From Bryoerythrophyllum caledonicum (lineage: Eukaryota > Streptophyta > Bryopsida > Pottiales > Pottiaceae), in contig OZ020522.1 of NCBI GenBank assembly GCA_963971425.1, positions 5,616,168-5,680,167 of the forward strand: 64,000 bases of DNA. The letters run 5' to 3'. The translations under genes were made by a program, and so were the position numbers. Positions 12,146 to 22,216 of the stretch are shown one piece after another (within the stretch, counting starts at the first letter, position 1; every line of letters begins with the position of its first letter). Below the pieces are notes generated by a model, which did no database searches, had not been told where the DNA came from, and worked only from the letters and a program-made list of their open reading frames with translations.

Positions 12146-12660
12146 ATGTTTCAATCTCATTCCTCTCTCCACACATCGCTTAACTTGTCGGTTATGAGAG
12201 GCCTACCCAAGCAAACATCAAGCAACGAAGCCGGTAAGCACAAAGATGTTCGACCAACCATCCCCACACACTCACAGACACACACACACACGATGGTCCA
12301 TGTCGGTGCTTGCCACAAGGTCACCAGTGAGACTACTACAGCACTCTTAGTGCGGAATGCAAGGCTCGACATGCAAGTGGTTGTTCACTGGAATCCCGTT
12401 GCGCCAAGTGTGCACTGCGTGAAGCTGGTGCCAAGCGCCGGAGCTGCCACTGCGTCACATGCCAATAAATGTGGTGGACTCGGCTGTTGTCATGGAAAGA
12501 TTGTTCTCTTCACGTCGTGGCCGAAGCCACCTACACACGTCGCCTGCGCAAGACTGTGAATGCCATTTTCCAGGGAAAGACACTACAGTACTGGTACAAT
12601 TCCTCACTCAACAAGTGTCGCCCTTCAAAGAAAAGGAACTCCGGTTCCCGAAGATGACCG
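12146..12660 (+). other. GC-richer island with coding-like frames, unassigned
   Basis: A 137-codon frame (12146-12559) overlaps another plus frame rich in Cys (CxxC, CHC, C spacing) that continues, after one stop, to an Arg-rich end reading KKRNSGSRR at about 12640. The Cys-rich frame looks more protein-like, but I recognise no family. It may be an old transposon ORF or captured gene piece; the C-terminal motif is shared with 4331 and 35159. I do not call a functional gene. Confidence 0.3.
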
Positions 12661-12891
12661 GCGTGAATATAGTGTTTGTTCATTCTCTTCACTAAACATA
12701 TGGCCATGGAACATAGGCTAGAACTCCGGTTTCCGAAGGAGACCGGCGTGAATATAGTGTTTGTTCATTCTCTTCACTAAACATATGGCCATGGAACATA
12801 GGCTAGAACTCCGGTTTCCGAAGGAGACCGGCGTGAATATAATGTTTGTTCATTCTCTTCACTAAACATATGGCCATGGGACATAGGGTAG
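12637..12891 (+). repeat. Three tandem 85-bp repeats with a GC-rich hairpin
   Basis: Units start at 12637, 12722 and 12807, nearly identical. Each begins with a hairpin (CCGGTTTCC then GGAGACCGG) followed by GCGTGAATATAGTG and a TTCATTC block. The same hairpin plus GCGTGAATAAAGTG and TTCATTC occurs once at 35171-35215, so the unit may derive from a mobile-element 3' end. Confidence 0.8.
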
Positions 12892-12896
12892 TGTAA

Positions 12897-13145
12897 TAGA
12901 ACTACTCCCCCCTCTTGAGGGTAAATACATTTCTACACTAAGTGCTTCCCTACACTAATTGCCTTTGAGACAACCGACATCCCCCAAGGGCTTTGTGGGT
13001 CCCCATATAACGAGGCCTTGGAACCCCCCACCATGATTGGGTGGACTATGGTGGTAGGCACCATGCCGGCAATAGGACTTGAACTCACAACCACCTCACT
13101 GGTGTGCCATGACCCAAACCACTACACCAAGGCCGTGGTGCCTTG
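12897..13145 (-). mobile_element. tRNA-derived SINE
   Basis: Read on the minus strand from about 13145, the sequence opens with a polymerase III A-box-like GGTGTAGTGGTTTGGG and about 35 bp later a B-box-like GTGAGTTCAAGTCC, the layout of tRNA-derived plant SINEs. A non-tRNA body follows to about 12897. No tRNA cloverleaf is complete, so it is not a tRNA gene. Target duplications were not identified. Confidence 0.6.
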
Positions 13146-13172
13146 TCGCCCTTCACATATAGTCCGCCCTCT

Positions 13173-14107
13173 TTAACCCTTAAAGGTCCAAGGTATTTTC
13201 CCTTCAAGAAACGCTTCAACATTGCCACTATCAAAAAGTGGCAAGAAAATCTGATTTTGAAGTAGTTTTTTGGACTTTTAACTGTTAAATCTTAAGATAT
13301 ACTTCTATATAAACTTCTCATAGTTTTTTGGCTGCGATGTGCCGCACAGATATGAAGATTATAGCGTTTGAAGTCAAGAAAATTGTTCGTTTTCTTCTGT
13401 GCAGTGAGTGAATCAACAGACTTTGACTTCACTTGGTGTCAAATTTTTGCACTACACAAGGTCTAAATCCCTTAACATAGTGTTAAGCATGATGTTAGTT
13501 CCTTACACACCAATTTTTAAAAGTAGAGAAAGGGTGTAGCATATTCAATACAAGTGTGCAAAGAGTAGAGGTTCAAAAATTGCTAATTCACGTTATATTT
13601 TTTTGGTGAACTTAACATGTTAAAGGATGATAATCCAAACGGTCGACAAGAATATTTTTACCACATATTGTTGTCGAAAAAATGAAAAGTGAAAAATATG
13701 AAGATCTCTAGGTTTGATGTAGAAAAGAAGAAGTTTTTTTGGTACCTTGCTTGACAATGTGTGAAAATGTTTGACGTGGGTTTAAATGTTTTTTTTTAAT
13801 ACTAAAGACAAGAATTTTTTTGACACCTTCAAAGAAGGTAATATTGTCTATACATATGAAAAATATCAATGACAATAGAAACTTCTAGAAATTATTTGGA
13901 GGTGCCCAAAGTTCCCATTTCTAACTTTGGGTGGTACTAACTTTCAAACCATGAATCCAAAAGTTGATAAAAATACCTCCACAAAGCTCTCATTAGGGAT
14001 AATCTAGTATGAGAACTTCAAAAACAAAATATATATTTTTCGAATTTTAGGAACCTGCCCAAAATTAAAATCATCCCCTCAAGGAGTAATGGTTCTTTAG
14101 AGGTTAG
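13173..14107 (-). mobile_element. R1-related TTAA element, inverted
   Basis: Starts TTAACCCTTAAAGGTCC and ends CTTTAGAGG then TTAG (a TTAA with one change). The interior matches R1 in reverse over its central blocks. Ends match 9 of 13 terminal bases. No open frame of note. Confidence 0.55.
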
Positions 14108-14745
14108 ATGTTACCTTTTTATATGTTATAATTCCATATATGTTATGCAAATTTTTCTCCTTAGAAATTTACACTACTAAGTATTATAATATGTTAAGTG
14201 TTATGACATGTTTTGTTCCCTCCTTTGTAAATTTCACTTCTATAAGTGTTAAAGTTGGTAATTATGGGGCACTAGATAGGAGCAAGGACAATAAAACATA
14301 ATGCACGGTTGTAAAGCACGGTGGGTATAACACAATTTAGGATTTAGGGAGATTGTTTGGATGAAAATTGTGAGAATGGATGAAAATTGGCTGAAAAACT
14401 TGGTGAAAACTCAATACTATTAGATGTTGTTTTCTGTATGTATTACTATTTTTTCCACTTCGGACCACTAACATTGAAAGAGGGTGGATTGTATGTAGAA
14501 ATTGGAAAATGGTGCTTTTTCTTGTCTTTTGTGACCCAACTAATTCACTAACTTCTAAAATGCTTGAAATAGTAAGTGAGGGGCAAAAGGGTTGCTACTA
14601 GTGAGATAATGTCAAGATTGAGAATGGGTGGGAGGTCTAATTTTGCCTCTACAACACTATTTCCTCCCATAAGTTAAACCTCTCACAAGCTATAATTCCG
14701 CTAATTTACAACCTCACCTAACTATATCCCGAGCTATCTTCACTA
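14108..14745. other. Intergenic stretch, nothing recognised
   Basis: AT-rich sequence with no supported gene. Confidence 0.4.
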
Positions 14746-15279
14746 TACTAAAATTTATGTTTAGTGTAGTGTTACAAATAATGTACTTATCCTATCACAC
14801 TATTTGTGAATAAGTTGACAATCAATGTTAGTTTACAATAAGAAACTCTGATTTCATCTCCGTGGCCAACCCATCCTTCTTCTCATTCACAACTTTCAAA
14901 TGGCCATAACTCACTCAAATTTTGTCCGAATTGGGCACATGAGGTGTTTTTTGACATTACAAAAAATGTGGATGCCAAAAACATCTCCAATGCCCAATTC
15001 GGACAAAAATTTAAAGAGTTATACTCTTCAAAAGATTGTTGATATGATACCTTGATAGCCATCGACTTCTGGACCTTTTTTTTTACACTTCTACTATTGA
15101 TACACTAAATGCACACAAGCGAAAAAAATATTTTGAGATCTTTACCAGAATTGACAAATAATGTAGTAGTTGGCATTTAGTATACATAATACGGTTTTGT
15201 CACTACACTAAATGCCTCATTCTCAATTGGTGTATGGGTTCGCATTTAGTGCATACTACAATAAACATAAATTTTAGTG
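14746..15279. repeat. Longer palindromic element related to family D
   Basis: Ends carry an inverted repeat containing TAAAATTTATGTTTA and are bounded by TA. A second, inner inverted repeat of roughly 50 bp (about 14888-14940 against 14985-15040) is imperfect. No coding capacity. Confidence 0.5.
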
Positions 15280-15964
15280 TATGATCTAGCCTTTTCATTG
15301 GCCTCCGTGTCAAGCTCACTACACCCCTAGACTAGGATGACGTGTGCGCCTTTGAATGGTGCAAGTAGATAAAGATGAAATGGGGTTGAATTTACCAAAA
15401 AACACCATATTTGTTAAAATGGGAGATTGGGAGCCCTCCCATGACAATATTTGAAGCTTGAGTTGATCTAAACATGCAAATGTTTAGTAAATTTGTTCAA
15501 TGCAATTTGTTGAGTATCTATATTTACCTTTGAAATCATATGGAAGTCAAAGAAGTAGGGGTGCATATTTAGCTAGAGTTGACTTGAAAGTGCACAAAAA
15601 ATTACTATTGGGAAAACCATTAATACCTTTCAAAGTCCTGAAAATCTCCCAATTTGATGAATATGGTGTTAAAACCCTCTGTTCAACTCACTACTATCTT
15701 TAAACATAGTAAACATTAAAAGATAGTAAGAACATAGTAAACATTAAAAGATAGTAGTTATGCTAAGTTTTGGCTATAACTCATCCGAGAAATGAATGTA
15801 TTAGAGTTTTTTAAAGAGTCTTTCATGAAGGAAGAAATGAAATTGGTAGGGTAAGATCCGAATAGTTTGCGGGATAAGATCCAAATAGTTTGTGGTTGCG
15901 TGGTTCATTCGATTCCATGTGTATCTCATAAATCTTGTTGATATAAATATTATAATATAGCGAT
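15280..15964. other. Intergenic stretch, nothing recognised
   Basis: The only structure noticed is a roughly 27-bp sequence repeated twice at about 15707-15760 (ACATAGTAAACATTAAAAG). No gene is supported. Confidence 0.4.
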
Positions 15965-15965
15965 A

Positions 15966-16263
15966 CTAGTAGAACCCCCGTTATAACCGACAGGCCAAGG
16001 GCAATCTCAAGTTAAACAAATGTACATAGATAAAACTTTAAATTTCGGATTGGGAATTGCATGCACTGTACTGAGAAAAGAAGCCCAATGCTTTCCGTTA
16101 TCAAAGGAATCCGTGGTATCAATGCAACGTACCCCGCACGATTGCCTGTAAAGACTTTTGCTTGAAACACTTGTGCCGAGTACCAACCTACAATTAATCT
16201 AGTGCCATTGTATAATCCATTTGATACATACAAATTGTGGAGAAGCATCATCGGTGTATTCAT
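15966..16263 (-). pseudogene. Helitron remnant: helicase fragment with 3' terminus
   Basis: The minus-strand frame 16263-16012 contains MLLHNLYVSNGLYNGTRLIV, then LIPRIPL and QFPIR. These are the conserved C-terminal motifs of PIF1-type helicases as found in Helitron Rep/Helicase proteins. The reading frame then leaves the family before the last helicase motif. Some 45 bp on, on the same strand, the sequence reaches CTAG followed by T (15969-15965), the typical Helitron 3' end (CTRR at an A/T target). This is a truncated, non-autonomous remnant. Confidence 0.6.
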
Positions 16264-16454
16264 TATTTACTATATATCCATTATATACTTAAGACACCCC
16301 ATATTTACTTCATATACCCCGTAGTTTCATCCAAATAAATTTAATTTGTAGAAATTGTTATTTTTGAATTGTATGTATAGCACTTATTTTTAAATATTTT
16401 GTACAAAATAGTATTTTAAAGCTTAATTATTTTTTTATCCTATCCAAATTCTAT

Positions 16455-16545
16455 TGAAAGGGCACATTTAGAGGATTCCTCCAAAGGGCACATGTGGAGG
16501 ATTCTTTCAAAGGGCACATCCAAAGAACAAAATGATTCCTCCAAA
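16455..16545 (+). repeat. Short imperfect tandem repeat
   Basis: About three copies of a roughly 31-bp unit built on AAAGGGCACAT and GGATTCCTCCAA. No function is apparent. Confidence 0.6.
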
Positions 16546-17035
16546 AGGCTTTGTCATCGAAAAATGTGCCAAGAACCGGTGGATGAAAGTTGTTTGTTGC
16601 GGAACCAGCGGATGTTCCGGACAAACACATGAGAAATTGTTTTTTATTATATATAGAGATGATAATTTTTTCCATATCATTGACAATATTTTTCTTATAT
16701 ATGGTCAATTTTATAGCCAAAAACCCCTATGTTCAATATTGACACCTTAGCCCTAATTTTTCTAATGTGTTTGTTGTGGCATTTTTGAAGGAAAGGTTAT
16801 GTGAAGATTGAGAATAGGTGGGAGGTTTAAATTTGTGAGTACATTATATCCGCATTTTGAAAAAATTGGATCATATTAGGAGTTATAGAATTCTTGGAAA
16901 ATCATGAACTCAAAAATCCTTAAAACCTTGGTTGCCAAATCCATGAAATATAGTCAAATACAATGAATATCTAAAAATTCAATGCCGTATATTGTATTAT
17001 GTGGTATTTCATACACATGGAAATTGATTTTGATC

Positions 17036-17336
17036 TTAACCCATAACGCCTAAGTGGGCCACAATGGCTTGAGAAAATCTACGAGCATAATAGATTATGT
17101 TGAATATTATTTACACAACGGATACATTTCATCACAACCCCACTTTACATTAACCGTTGTATTTTGTCAATGCATGCATCAATTGGAGATCAATGGGATC
17201 CATCCATTCAAAGCTAACAACTTGCCCAAAGTGCATTTTCAAGACTGCAATGACAACGGCCAATTGTGGAAAAAACTAAAATACCAAGAGCACCAGAAGC
17301 AATCCTCCCAAGGCTTCATAGGCATTACAGGATTAA
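17036..17336. mobile_element. TTAA-flanked element, family B, copy 2
   Basis: TTAA borders at 17036-17039 and 17333-17336. Left end CCCATAACGCCTA and right end TAGGCATTACAGGA are inverted repeats with one indel. Homologous to 9017-9301. An internal 97-codon frame runs through most of it but has no recognisable domain and is not shared intact by the other copy. Confidence 0.65.
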
Positions 17337-17559
17337 GTTATGGTTGAAATTTGTGTCTTAAGGACTTCTCATTTTACTAGTGATTGTTGATACTTTGTTT
17401 TGATTTGGAATTTTAGAATCAAATAGACAATGGTTGAAAATTTTGTAATTTTTTTTGCATAAGTGATTTACTTCATATATTGTATATCAATGCGCAAGTG
17501 CCAATTTAATACACATTTGAACGTGTTCTGTTTGAAGTATATATATCATACTACTAAAT

Positions 17560-18346
17560 CATAATCCGCGCAGTGAACCACGCAACGATCAATCGCGCAT
17601 TCAACCATGCAGTGAACTATAGGAACGGTGCAGCCAACCGCACAGTTAATTGTCCAACCAACCGCACAGTGAATCATGTTACATTTTTTTAAATATAGTT
17701 TGTAATATAAAAACTACATTAAAATGGTTGGACTAGTGCGTTGCAAAACATTAGCTTGAGTTTTTGGGTGTGACAAATTTGCATTTGTGTGTTGCAATTT
17801 GTGCTCTTGATTACAAATTTGACGTTCAAAATATTTTCTGAGTTATGTACTAAAAGATTGAATTGTAAATTATGAGTTGTAAACTTGGAGTGAAAAAGTT
17901 GTGAAGTTGGAGTTGTGATCTTGGAGGTTGGCATACAAAGTTGGAGTTGCAAAATTGCATATTCAAGTTGTGGAGATTGAAATTACAAGTTTTGAGGTGA
18001 GATTGCAAGTTTTGAGATTGTAATTGCAAGTTGAATTTGTGGGTGTGTGAAATTTGCATTTGTGTGTTGCAATTTGTGCTTATCCAAAATAAATTTGAAA
18101 CTCTTGATTACAAATTTGACGTTCATAACATTTTTGAAATTCCATGTTAAAATGCAAAAAATCTAAAACCTAATTTATTTTTTTCTATTCTATTCTATTA
18201 CATTATTAAAATTTATGCATAGGTTTTAAAGACATATTTATATTTTATGTAGATTGTTGTTACCTTTCTTTTTTTATACTTTGTGATATAAAAAATACAT
18301 TAAAATGGTTGAACTAATGCGTTGCAAAGCAAGCGCCAACTGCTAG
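17560..18346 (+). repeat. AT-rich internal repeats ending in a Helitron-like 3' terminus
   Basis: Imperfect repeats of AAGTTG and GATTGCAAG type words fill 17700-18060, and a longer block (TTTGCATTTGTGTGTTGC) occurs twice, near 17778 and 18051. The stretch ends with a small hairpin (GCGTTGC then GCAAGCGC, 18319-18336), a short spacer and CTAG at 18343-18346 before T. That is the Helitron 3' end layout. I could not identify the 5' TC end. Confidence 0.4.
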
Positions 18347-18416
18347 TATTTTTAATAAGATTGTATTGATTGATTAAGTAGTATACCCTCAAAAATCCAC
18401 AATCTTCACTACCACT

Positions 18417-18550
18417 AAGGTAAGGGTCTCTTGATCCGACCCTGTTTCTTAAACCGTCCTCTAACTCAGAGTACCTACACTGTACCTACAGTGTATATGT
18501 CAGAGGGGGACGGTTTAAGAAACAGGGTCGGATCAAGAGACCCTTACCTT
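18417..18550. repeat. Foldback with 43-bp perfect stem
   Basis: 18417-18459 is the exact reverse complement of 18508-18550, with a 48-base loop that can extend the pairing after a small bulge. The arms contain GGGTCTCTTGATCCGACC. A perfect stem amid decayed repeats suggests recent origin or selection. It could be a small inverted-repeat transposon, a small-RNA precursor, or a palindromic artefact. Confidence 0.85.
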
Positions 18551-18879
18551 ATACAAATAACTTCAACCACTATAATTCACTCCATCAATCATTGGATATC
18601 ATGCAAATTTTCCCCGAAGTTCAAATCATGGCTTAAATTCAACCTTGTAAAGTTAGATATAAACATTAGACATTATGTTTCCATGAAAAAAATTAGCTCA
18701 AAGATAAATGAGTACAAAAACATGCCCTGGGCACAAAAGGATTAATCCCTATAGTTCCTTCCAAACTACCCATTTTAGTGTAAAGTACATGTTTAATTAT
18801 CATTGACTACAAGGATAGGAATATTATAGTGTCTGGTGTAAAGAAATATATATTTTTTCTTTCTAGGATTAACAAGCTT

Positions 18880-19174
18880 CACTTGGTATCTATGTTCAAA
18901 TCATACAAGGTCTAAATTCTATATCATCATGTTCTACATGATGTCAACTGCTTATATTCCAATTTTTAGGGTAGGAGACAAATGTAGCATATTTGCAAAA
19001 ATTATGCAAGAAGCAATGGTTCAAAAAATGCCAATAAACAATTTTATTTTTGAAAACTCAATTCATTATAGAAAGAAAGTCCACGAGGTCAAAGCTAAGT
19101 TCATTTCGCATCTTGCAATATTATAAGCGTTCTAAAATATCTAAACTTAGGTGGAAAAGACAGTTTTTTGGTAC
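18880..19174 (-). repeat. R1-type repeat, left part, host of the retrotransposon
   Basis: Diverged inverted R1 sequence runs up to TTTTTTGGTAC at 19174 and resumes at 26600 with GTACCGTACTTAACAATGTGTG. Intact copies such as 13730-13760 have these two pieces joined, so the Ty3/Gypsy element inserted into this R1 copy. Confidence 0.65.
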
Positions 19175-19449
19175 TGATAAGACGTTTTTTGTGTTGTCTG
19201 TATGAAATTACTAAATAATCGTAGTGAAAACTCGGTCATAGGTATAGACCACTAGCATACAAGGCATAAGAAATCAGTTACCATCACTTTGACAGTTAAG
19301 TGTAGACCAAGAAGAAAAGCAATTGTTTCTGAAAGCAAGGAACGAGGGGAGGATAAAAGCAGGGACGACCATGTAACTCGTAGGGTTTTCATGATTAATA
19401 TACGTGTATTCGATTAACAGTCAAGAACAATTGATTTTGTCTCGTTTCA
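19175..19449 (+). repeat. 5' LTR (275 bp)
   Basis: Begins TGATAAGACG and ends GTCTCGTTTCA. It matches the 3' LTR over its full length with about 14 substitutions, mostly transitions. Promoter elements were not resolved. Confidence 0.93.
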
Positions 19450-19480
19450 TCTCGTTCCGTTGCCGGGACCGCGGAGAATT
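19450..19480 (+). other. Possible tRNA primer-binding site
   Basis: Shortly after the 5' LTR the sequence CCGTTGCCGGGA matches part of the complement of a plant tRNA-Asp 3' end, a primer known from some plant Gypsy elements. The first bases do not match well, so this is weak. Confidence 0.35.
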
Positions 19481-20272
19481 TGTCGAAGGGTGAGAGCCGG
19501 GAGTAAGTGACAACCAATGGAGCGGTGAGCGTGGATTCTTAAAAGTGGAGTTTTTGAGAAATGGAACTTGGTTTTCGTCTTATAAAGCGGTGACAATTAC
19601 CGACAATTAGTGAGAGCGGCGACTGTACAGCAGCTGAAGTCGATGTTGGACGTCATCCAAGTGTCGGTGGTGAATTAGCGGTCCTATAAAGGTCGTGCAA
19701 GCTCTGCACCTGCATGTTGGAGGAATCCAAACTGAAGTACGTTCCAAGCATATTTTCAAAAAAAATAAAAAAATACCGAATGGACTTCACTGCATGCAAC
19801 ACCAATCCTGTGTTGATGATAAAGTACGTTTCATCATGTAATCACGTCATCACCTCGACTTCACTGCATGCGACACCATACAATACAATAATACGGTGAA
19901 ACTGAACAAAAGTTGAATTGAACGTAATAAACTCTTTACACCCCGACGTTTACTCATGAGGCTGAAATATCACTCGCCTCTCGATTCTGGCTTGAGCTCT
20001 CGTCAAACAATGGTAGGCAATGACATACAAATTTTCTGCAGTTGTGTATGAATTGATCTGAACACACACATGCCAGCGTCGATGTGATCCCTACATCAGC
20101 TCTGATGACCTGATCTCCTGTTTATTGATTATGGTGATTGTGAGTTACAGTTCATGAACTGTAGAATCAGCTACAGGTGCTGATACATGTGCAAAACTTC
20201 TTGGTTTCTTCCCAGCAATGCATATCTTGACGTCCCATTGCCTATTGTTCGATTATATTGGTGTTGTGAATT

Positions 20273-20300
20273 GGTATCCGTGGCGCAATGTTAGCGCGTG
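20273..20300 (+). other. tRNA-Trp-like 5' fragment
   Basis: The stretch containing ATCCGTGGCGCAATG and TAGCGCGT closely resembles the first third (acceptor strand and D arm) of plant nuclear tRNA-Trp. The anticodon arm and the rest are absent, so it cannot be a functional tRNA. It directly precedes the extra RNase H domain and may mark a template-switch junction. Confidence 0.55.
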
Positions 20301-20722
20301 AATGTTACTCTTTCAATGCATGCTTGGAAATTAAACTTCGACGGCTCCAGTTCAAAAATTTTGGGATCTGGTGCTGGAGTGATTTTAGAAAGTCCGGCGG
20401 GAGTGAAGGAAGTTTTTCATCAAGATCTGGGGAAACATCTTACTTGTAACCATGTTGAATATGCGGCACTCATTACTGGTTTAGAATTGGCTCGAGAAAG
20501 GAACGTAAAAGTTCTCCAAATCTTCGGCGATTCCAAATCTTCGGCGATTCCAAATTAGTATGTAATCAGGTAGGAGGAAACTGGGAGGTACGATCACCAA
20601 ACCTGATTCCCTATTTCAAAACTGTTGAGAAATTCATCCAAAGTTTTTCCTCGATAAGTATCAAGCACGTACCCCAAAGCCAAAATCAACATGCAGAAGC
20701 AGCAGCGAAGAAAAATTATTAA
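20298..20722 (+). pseudogene. Extra RNase H domain upstream of gag
   Basis: The frame opens with WKLNFDGSSSK and SGAGVILESPAG, then VEYAALITGLELA and FGDSK. This is the pattern of the plant-type RNase HI domain (D, E, D catalytic residues) found in some Gypsy lineages and as host genes. A 17-bp direct duplication (20518-20534 and 20535-20551) shifts the frame to a stop at 20558. Beyond it, the original frame continues with NQVGGNWEVRSPNL and SIKHVPQSQNQHAEAAAKK up to about 20722. Its position before gag is unusual; in Tat-type elements the second RNase H lies after reverse transcriptase. Confidence 0.75.
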
Positions 20723-20786
20723 AGTCACATCGTCATGCATCTTCTTCATGCCCTGGTTCTTCTTCATCGTCTCTGCAAATTAACAT

Positions 20787-21227
20787 CATGAAGCAGATTC
20801 GACCAACAACAAACGCAGTAGCTCACATGAAAACATCCTTACTAAGCTGCAGGTAGGAAAATTGCTTTCGGAATTACTGCGCGATGGTGGAGAGCAGGGC
20901 AGATGGCAAACAAAACTTTGCAGAGTGGCGTTGGAGCTTATTGCGATTGTTACCAATGCAGGGCGTGCGAACACTGTAGCAACAAGTGAGGCGGCGGCAC
21001 CAACTCTGCGCCGTATTGAAAGAGCGGCTATTGCTGCAGCTACGCCTATAAGTTATCACCCCAGGGAGCTGTTACAACTTATTCACGAGCACCTGATTGG
21101 ATCAGGGCTTCCAAATGCAGCTGCTGCATTGATCAGAGAAGCAAGCTTGAAGCCTTTACCGTCCCCTTCGCGGACCAGCAACGCATCTTCTTTGTCACCG
21201 AGCTCCAGCTTTACTGCCAACCATTGA
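20787..21227 (+). pseudogene. Captured DCAF1 (DDB1-CUL4-associated factor 1) fragment with LisH motif
   Basis: An uninterrupted frame reads KLLSELLRDGGEQGRW, ALELIAIVTNAGRA, PTLRRIERAAIAAATPI and then a LisH motif (ELLQLIHEHL, SGLPNAAAALI). This matches the mid-region of plant DCAF1, a substrate receptor of CUL4-DDB1 ubiquitin ligases. Nothing of the usual large protein flanks it, and it sits inside a retrotransposon, so it is a transduced host fragment. No intron-like break is visible over about 440 bp, which would fit capture from spliced RNA if the host gene has introns here. The frame ends soon after the LisH region at 21227. Confidence 0.8.
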
Positions 21228-21347
21228 GACAAATTGCAGATTTAAGAGCAGTGTGAAGCTGTGACTCGCTTACTAGTCCTGTTCTGCTTCTCAGAAACAA
21301 CCTGGAACCGTCGCTGCAGTGAACGCCCAAATATTGCTAAGATAGTG

Positions 21348-21410
21348 GAGTTTTATGGATGTTTAGCAGAGATTTATGGACGTGTGGCAGAGCTTTATAG
21401 ACGAGTGGAA
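21348..21410 (+). repeat. Three 21-nt tandem repeats coding heptads
   Basis: Units at 21348, 21369 and 21390 follow GAG-TTTATGGA-type sequence; translated they give EFYGCLA, EIYGRVA and ELYRRVE. The seven-residue period resembles a short coiled coil. It lies in the leader of the retrotransposon before gag. Confidence 0.65.
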
Positions 21411-21586
21411 ATTACACATATTTCATACCATGCAGCACAATTAAGTAAGTCTTTATAAAATAAATACGTATGCATAGTAGATATAATTTAGAAAGAGAGG
21501 AGTCCTTGACTACACATTTTGAAGCGACGTTGTGGACACATTTTTTGCATTGACGTGAGCAAGAGTCTCGTCAAGACTATCAAAAG

Positions 21587-22150
21587 TTGAAAGTACAACG
21601 AACAAATCGTATCATCATGGTTTCCATACCAGTATTCACGGGAAAAGAGAAAGAGGATCCAGAGCGTTTCTTGAAACAATTTCAGAGAGCTTGCATGGCG
21701 AACGGAGATCGAAACAAACAAAGTTGGTTAGAGTTGCTACCCATTCACTTTGACGATACAACGTTGTTTTGGTACGAACGACAGACTCAACAAACCCGGT
21801 CTACATGGGACATACTCACAACGACGCTTATTTCAAAATTTCAAGAGAAAGAGAGCTACCAAACTCTCCTAGGCACTCTCAGCCTGATGCGGCAGCGTGA
21901 AGAGGAGACAATACGTCAATTCAGTGAAAGAGTGAGAGAAATTCAATCCCGAATACAGCGAAGCTTGAGAGTAACCAGTGTTGCACATGATGGAGTAAAA
22001 GTAGGTGATGAAGATCGTACTTCAGCAACCATCTCCAGTATCGATGCTTTAGCATTAAGAAGTTTTATTGGCGGTTTGAAACCCACAATACAGGAAATAG
22101 TTGCCTGGAAGGAGCCTAGCACTTCTGAAACGGCCCTTGCGCTTGCGTAG
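21587..22150 (+). pseudogene. Retrotransposon gag
   Basis: A 187-codon frame has the typical plant Gypsy capsid pattern: a FTGKEKEDPERFLKQF start, a WLELLPIHF and LFWYERQ segment, and TIRQFSERVREI. A single in-frame TAG (22148-22150) separates it from the rest of the same frame, which continues to the CCHC knuckle. The TAG could be a decayed Gln codon; a programmed readthrough is possible but unsupported. Confidence 0.85.
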
Positions 22151-22216
22151 AAGAAAGAAGCGAATCTGGTCAACATTGCGCAACCACAAATCCTCAGAGC
22201 AGCTGTTACACCTGTC

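Noticed and set aside
12146-12559. A 137-codon protein-coding gene
   Set aside because: A second overlapping frame is equally plausible, no domain is recognisable, and it is embedded in repeats.
12637-12891. A CRISPR array
   Set aside because: Units are directly adjacent 85-bp tandem repeats without unique spacers, in a plant nuclear context.
12897-13145. A tRNA gene on the minus strand
   Set aside because: A- and B-box-like words are present but no cloverleaf can be formed, so a SINE is the better reading.
20273-20300. A functional tRNA-Trp gene
   Set aside because: Only the 5' third is present; there is no anticodon arm or 3' end.
21587-22150. gag TAG as programmed readthrough
   Set aside because: Seven more in-frame stops follow in pol, so simple decay explains it better.
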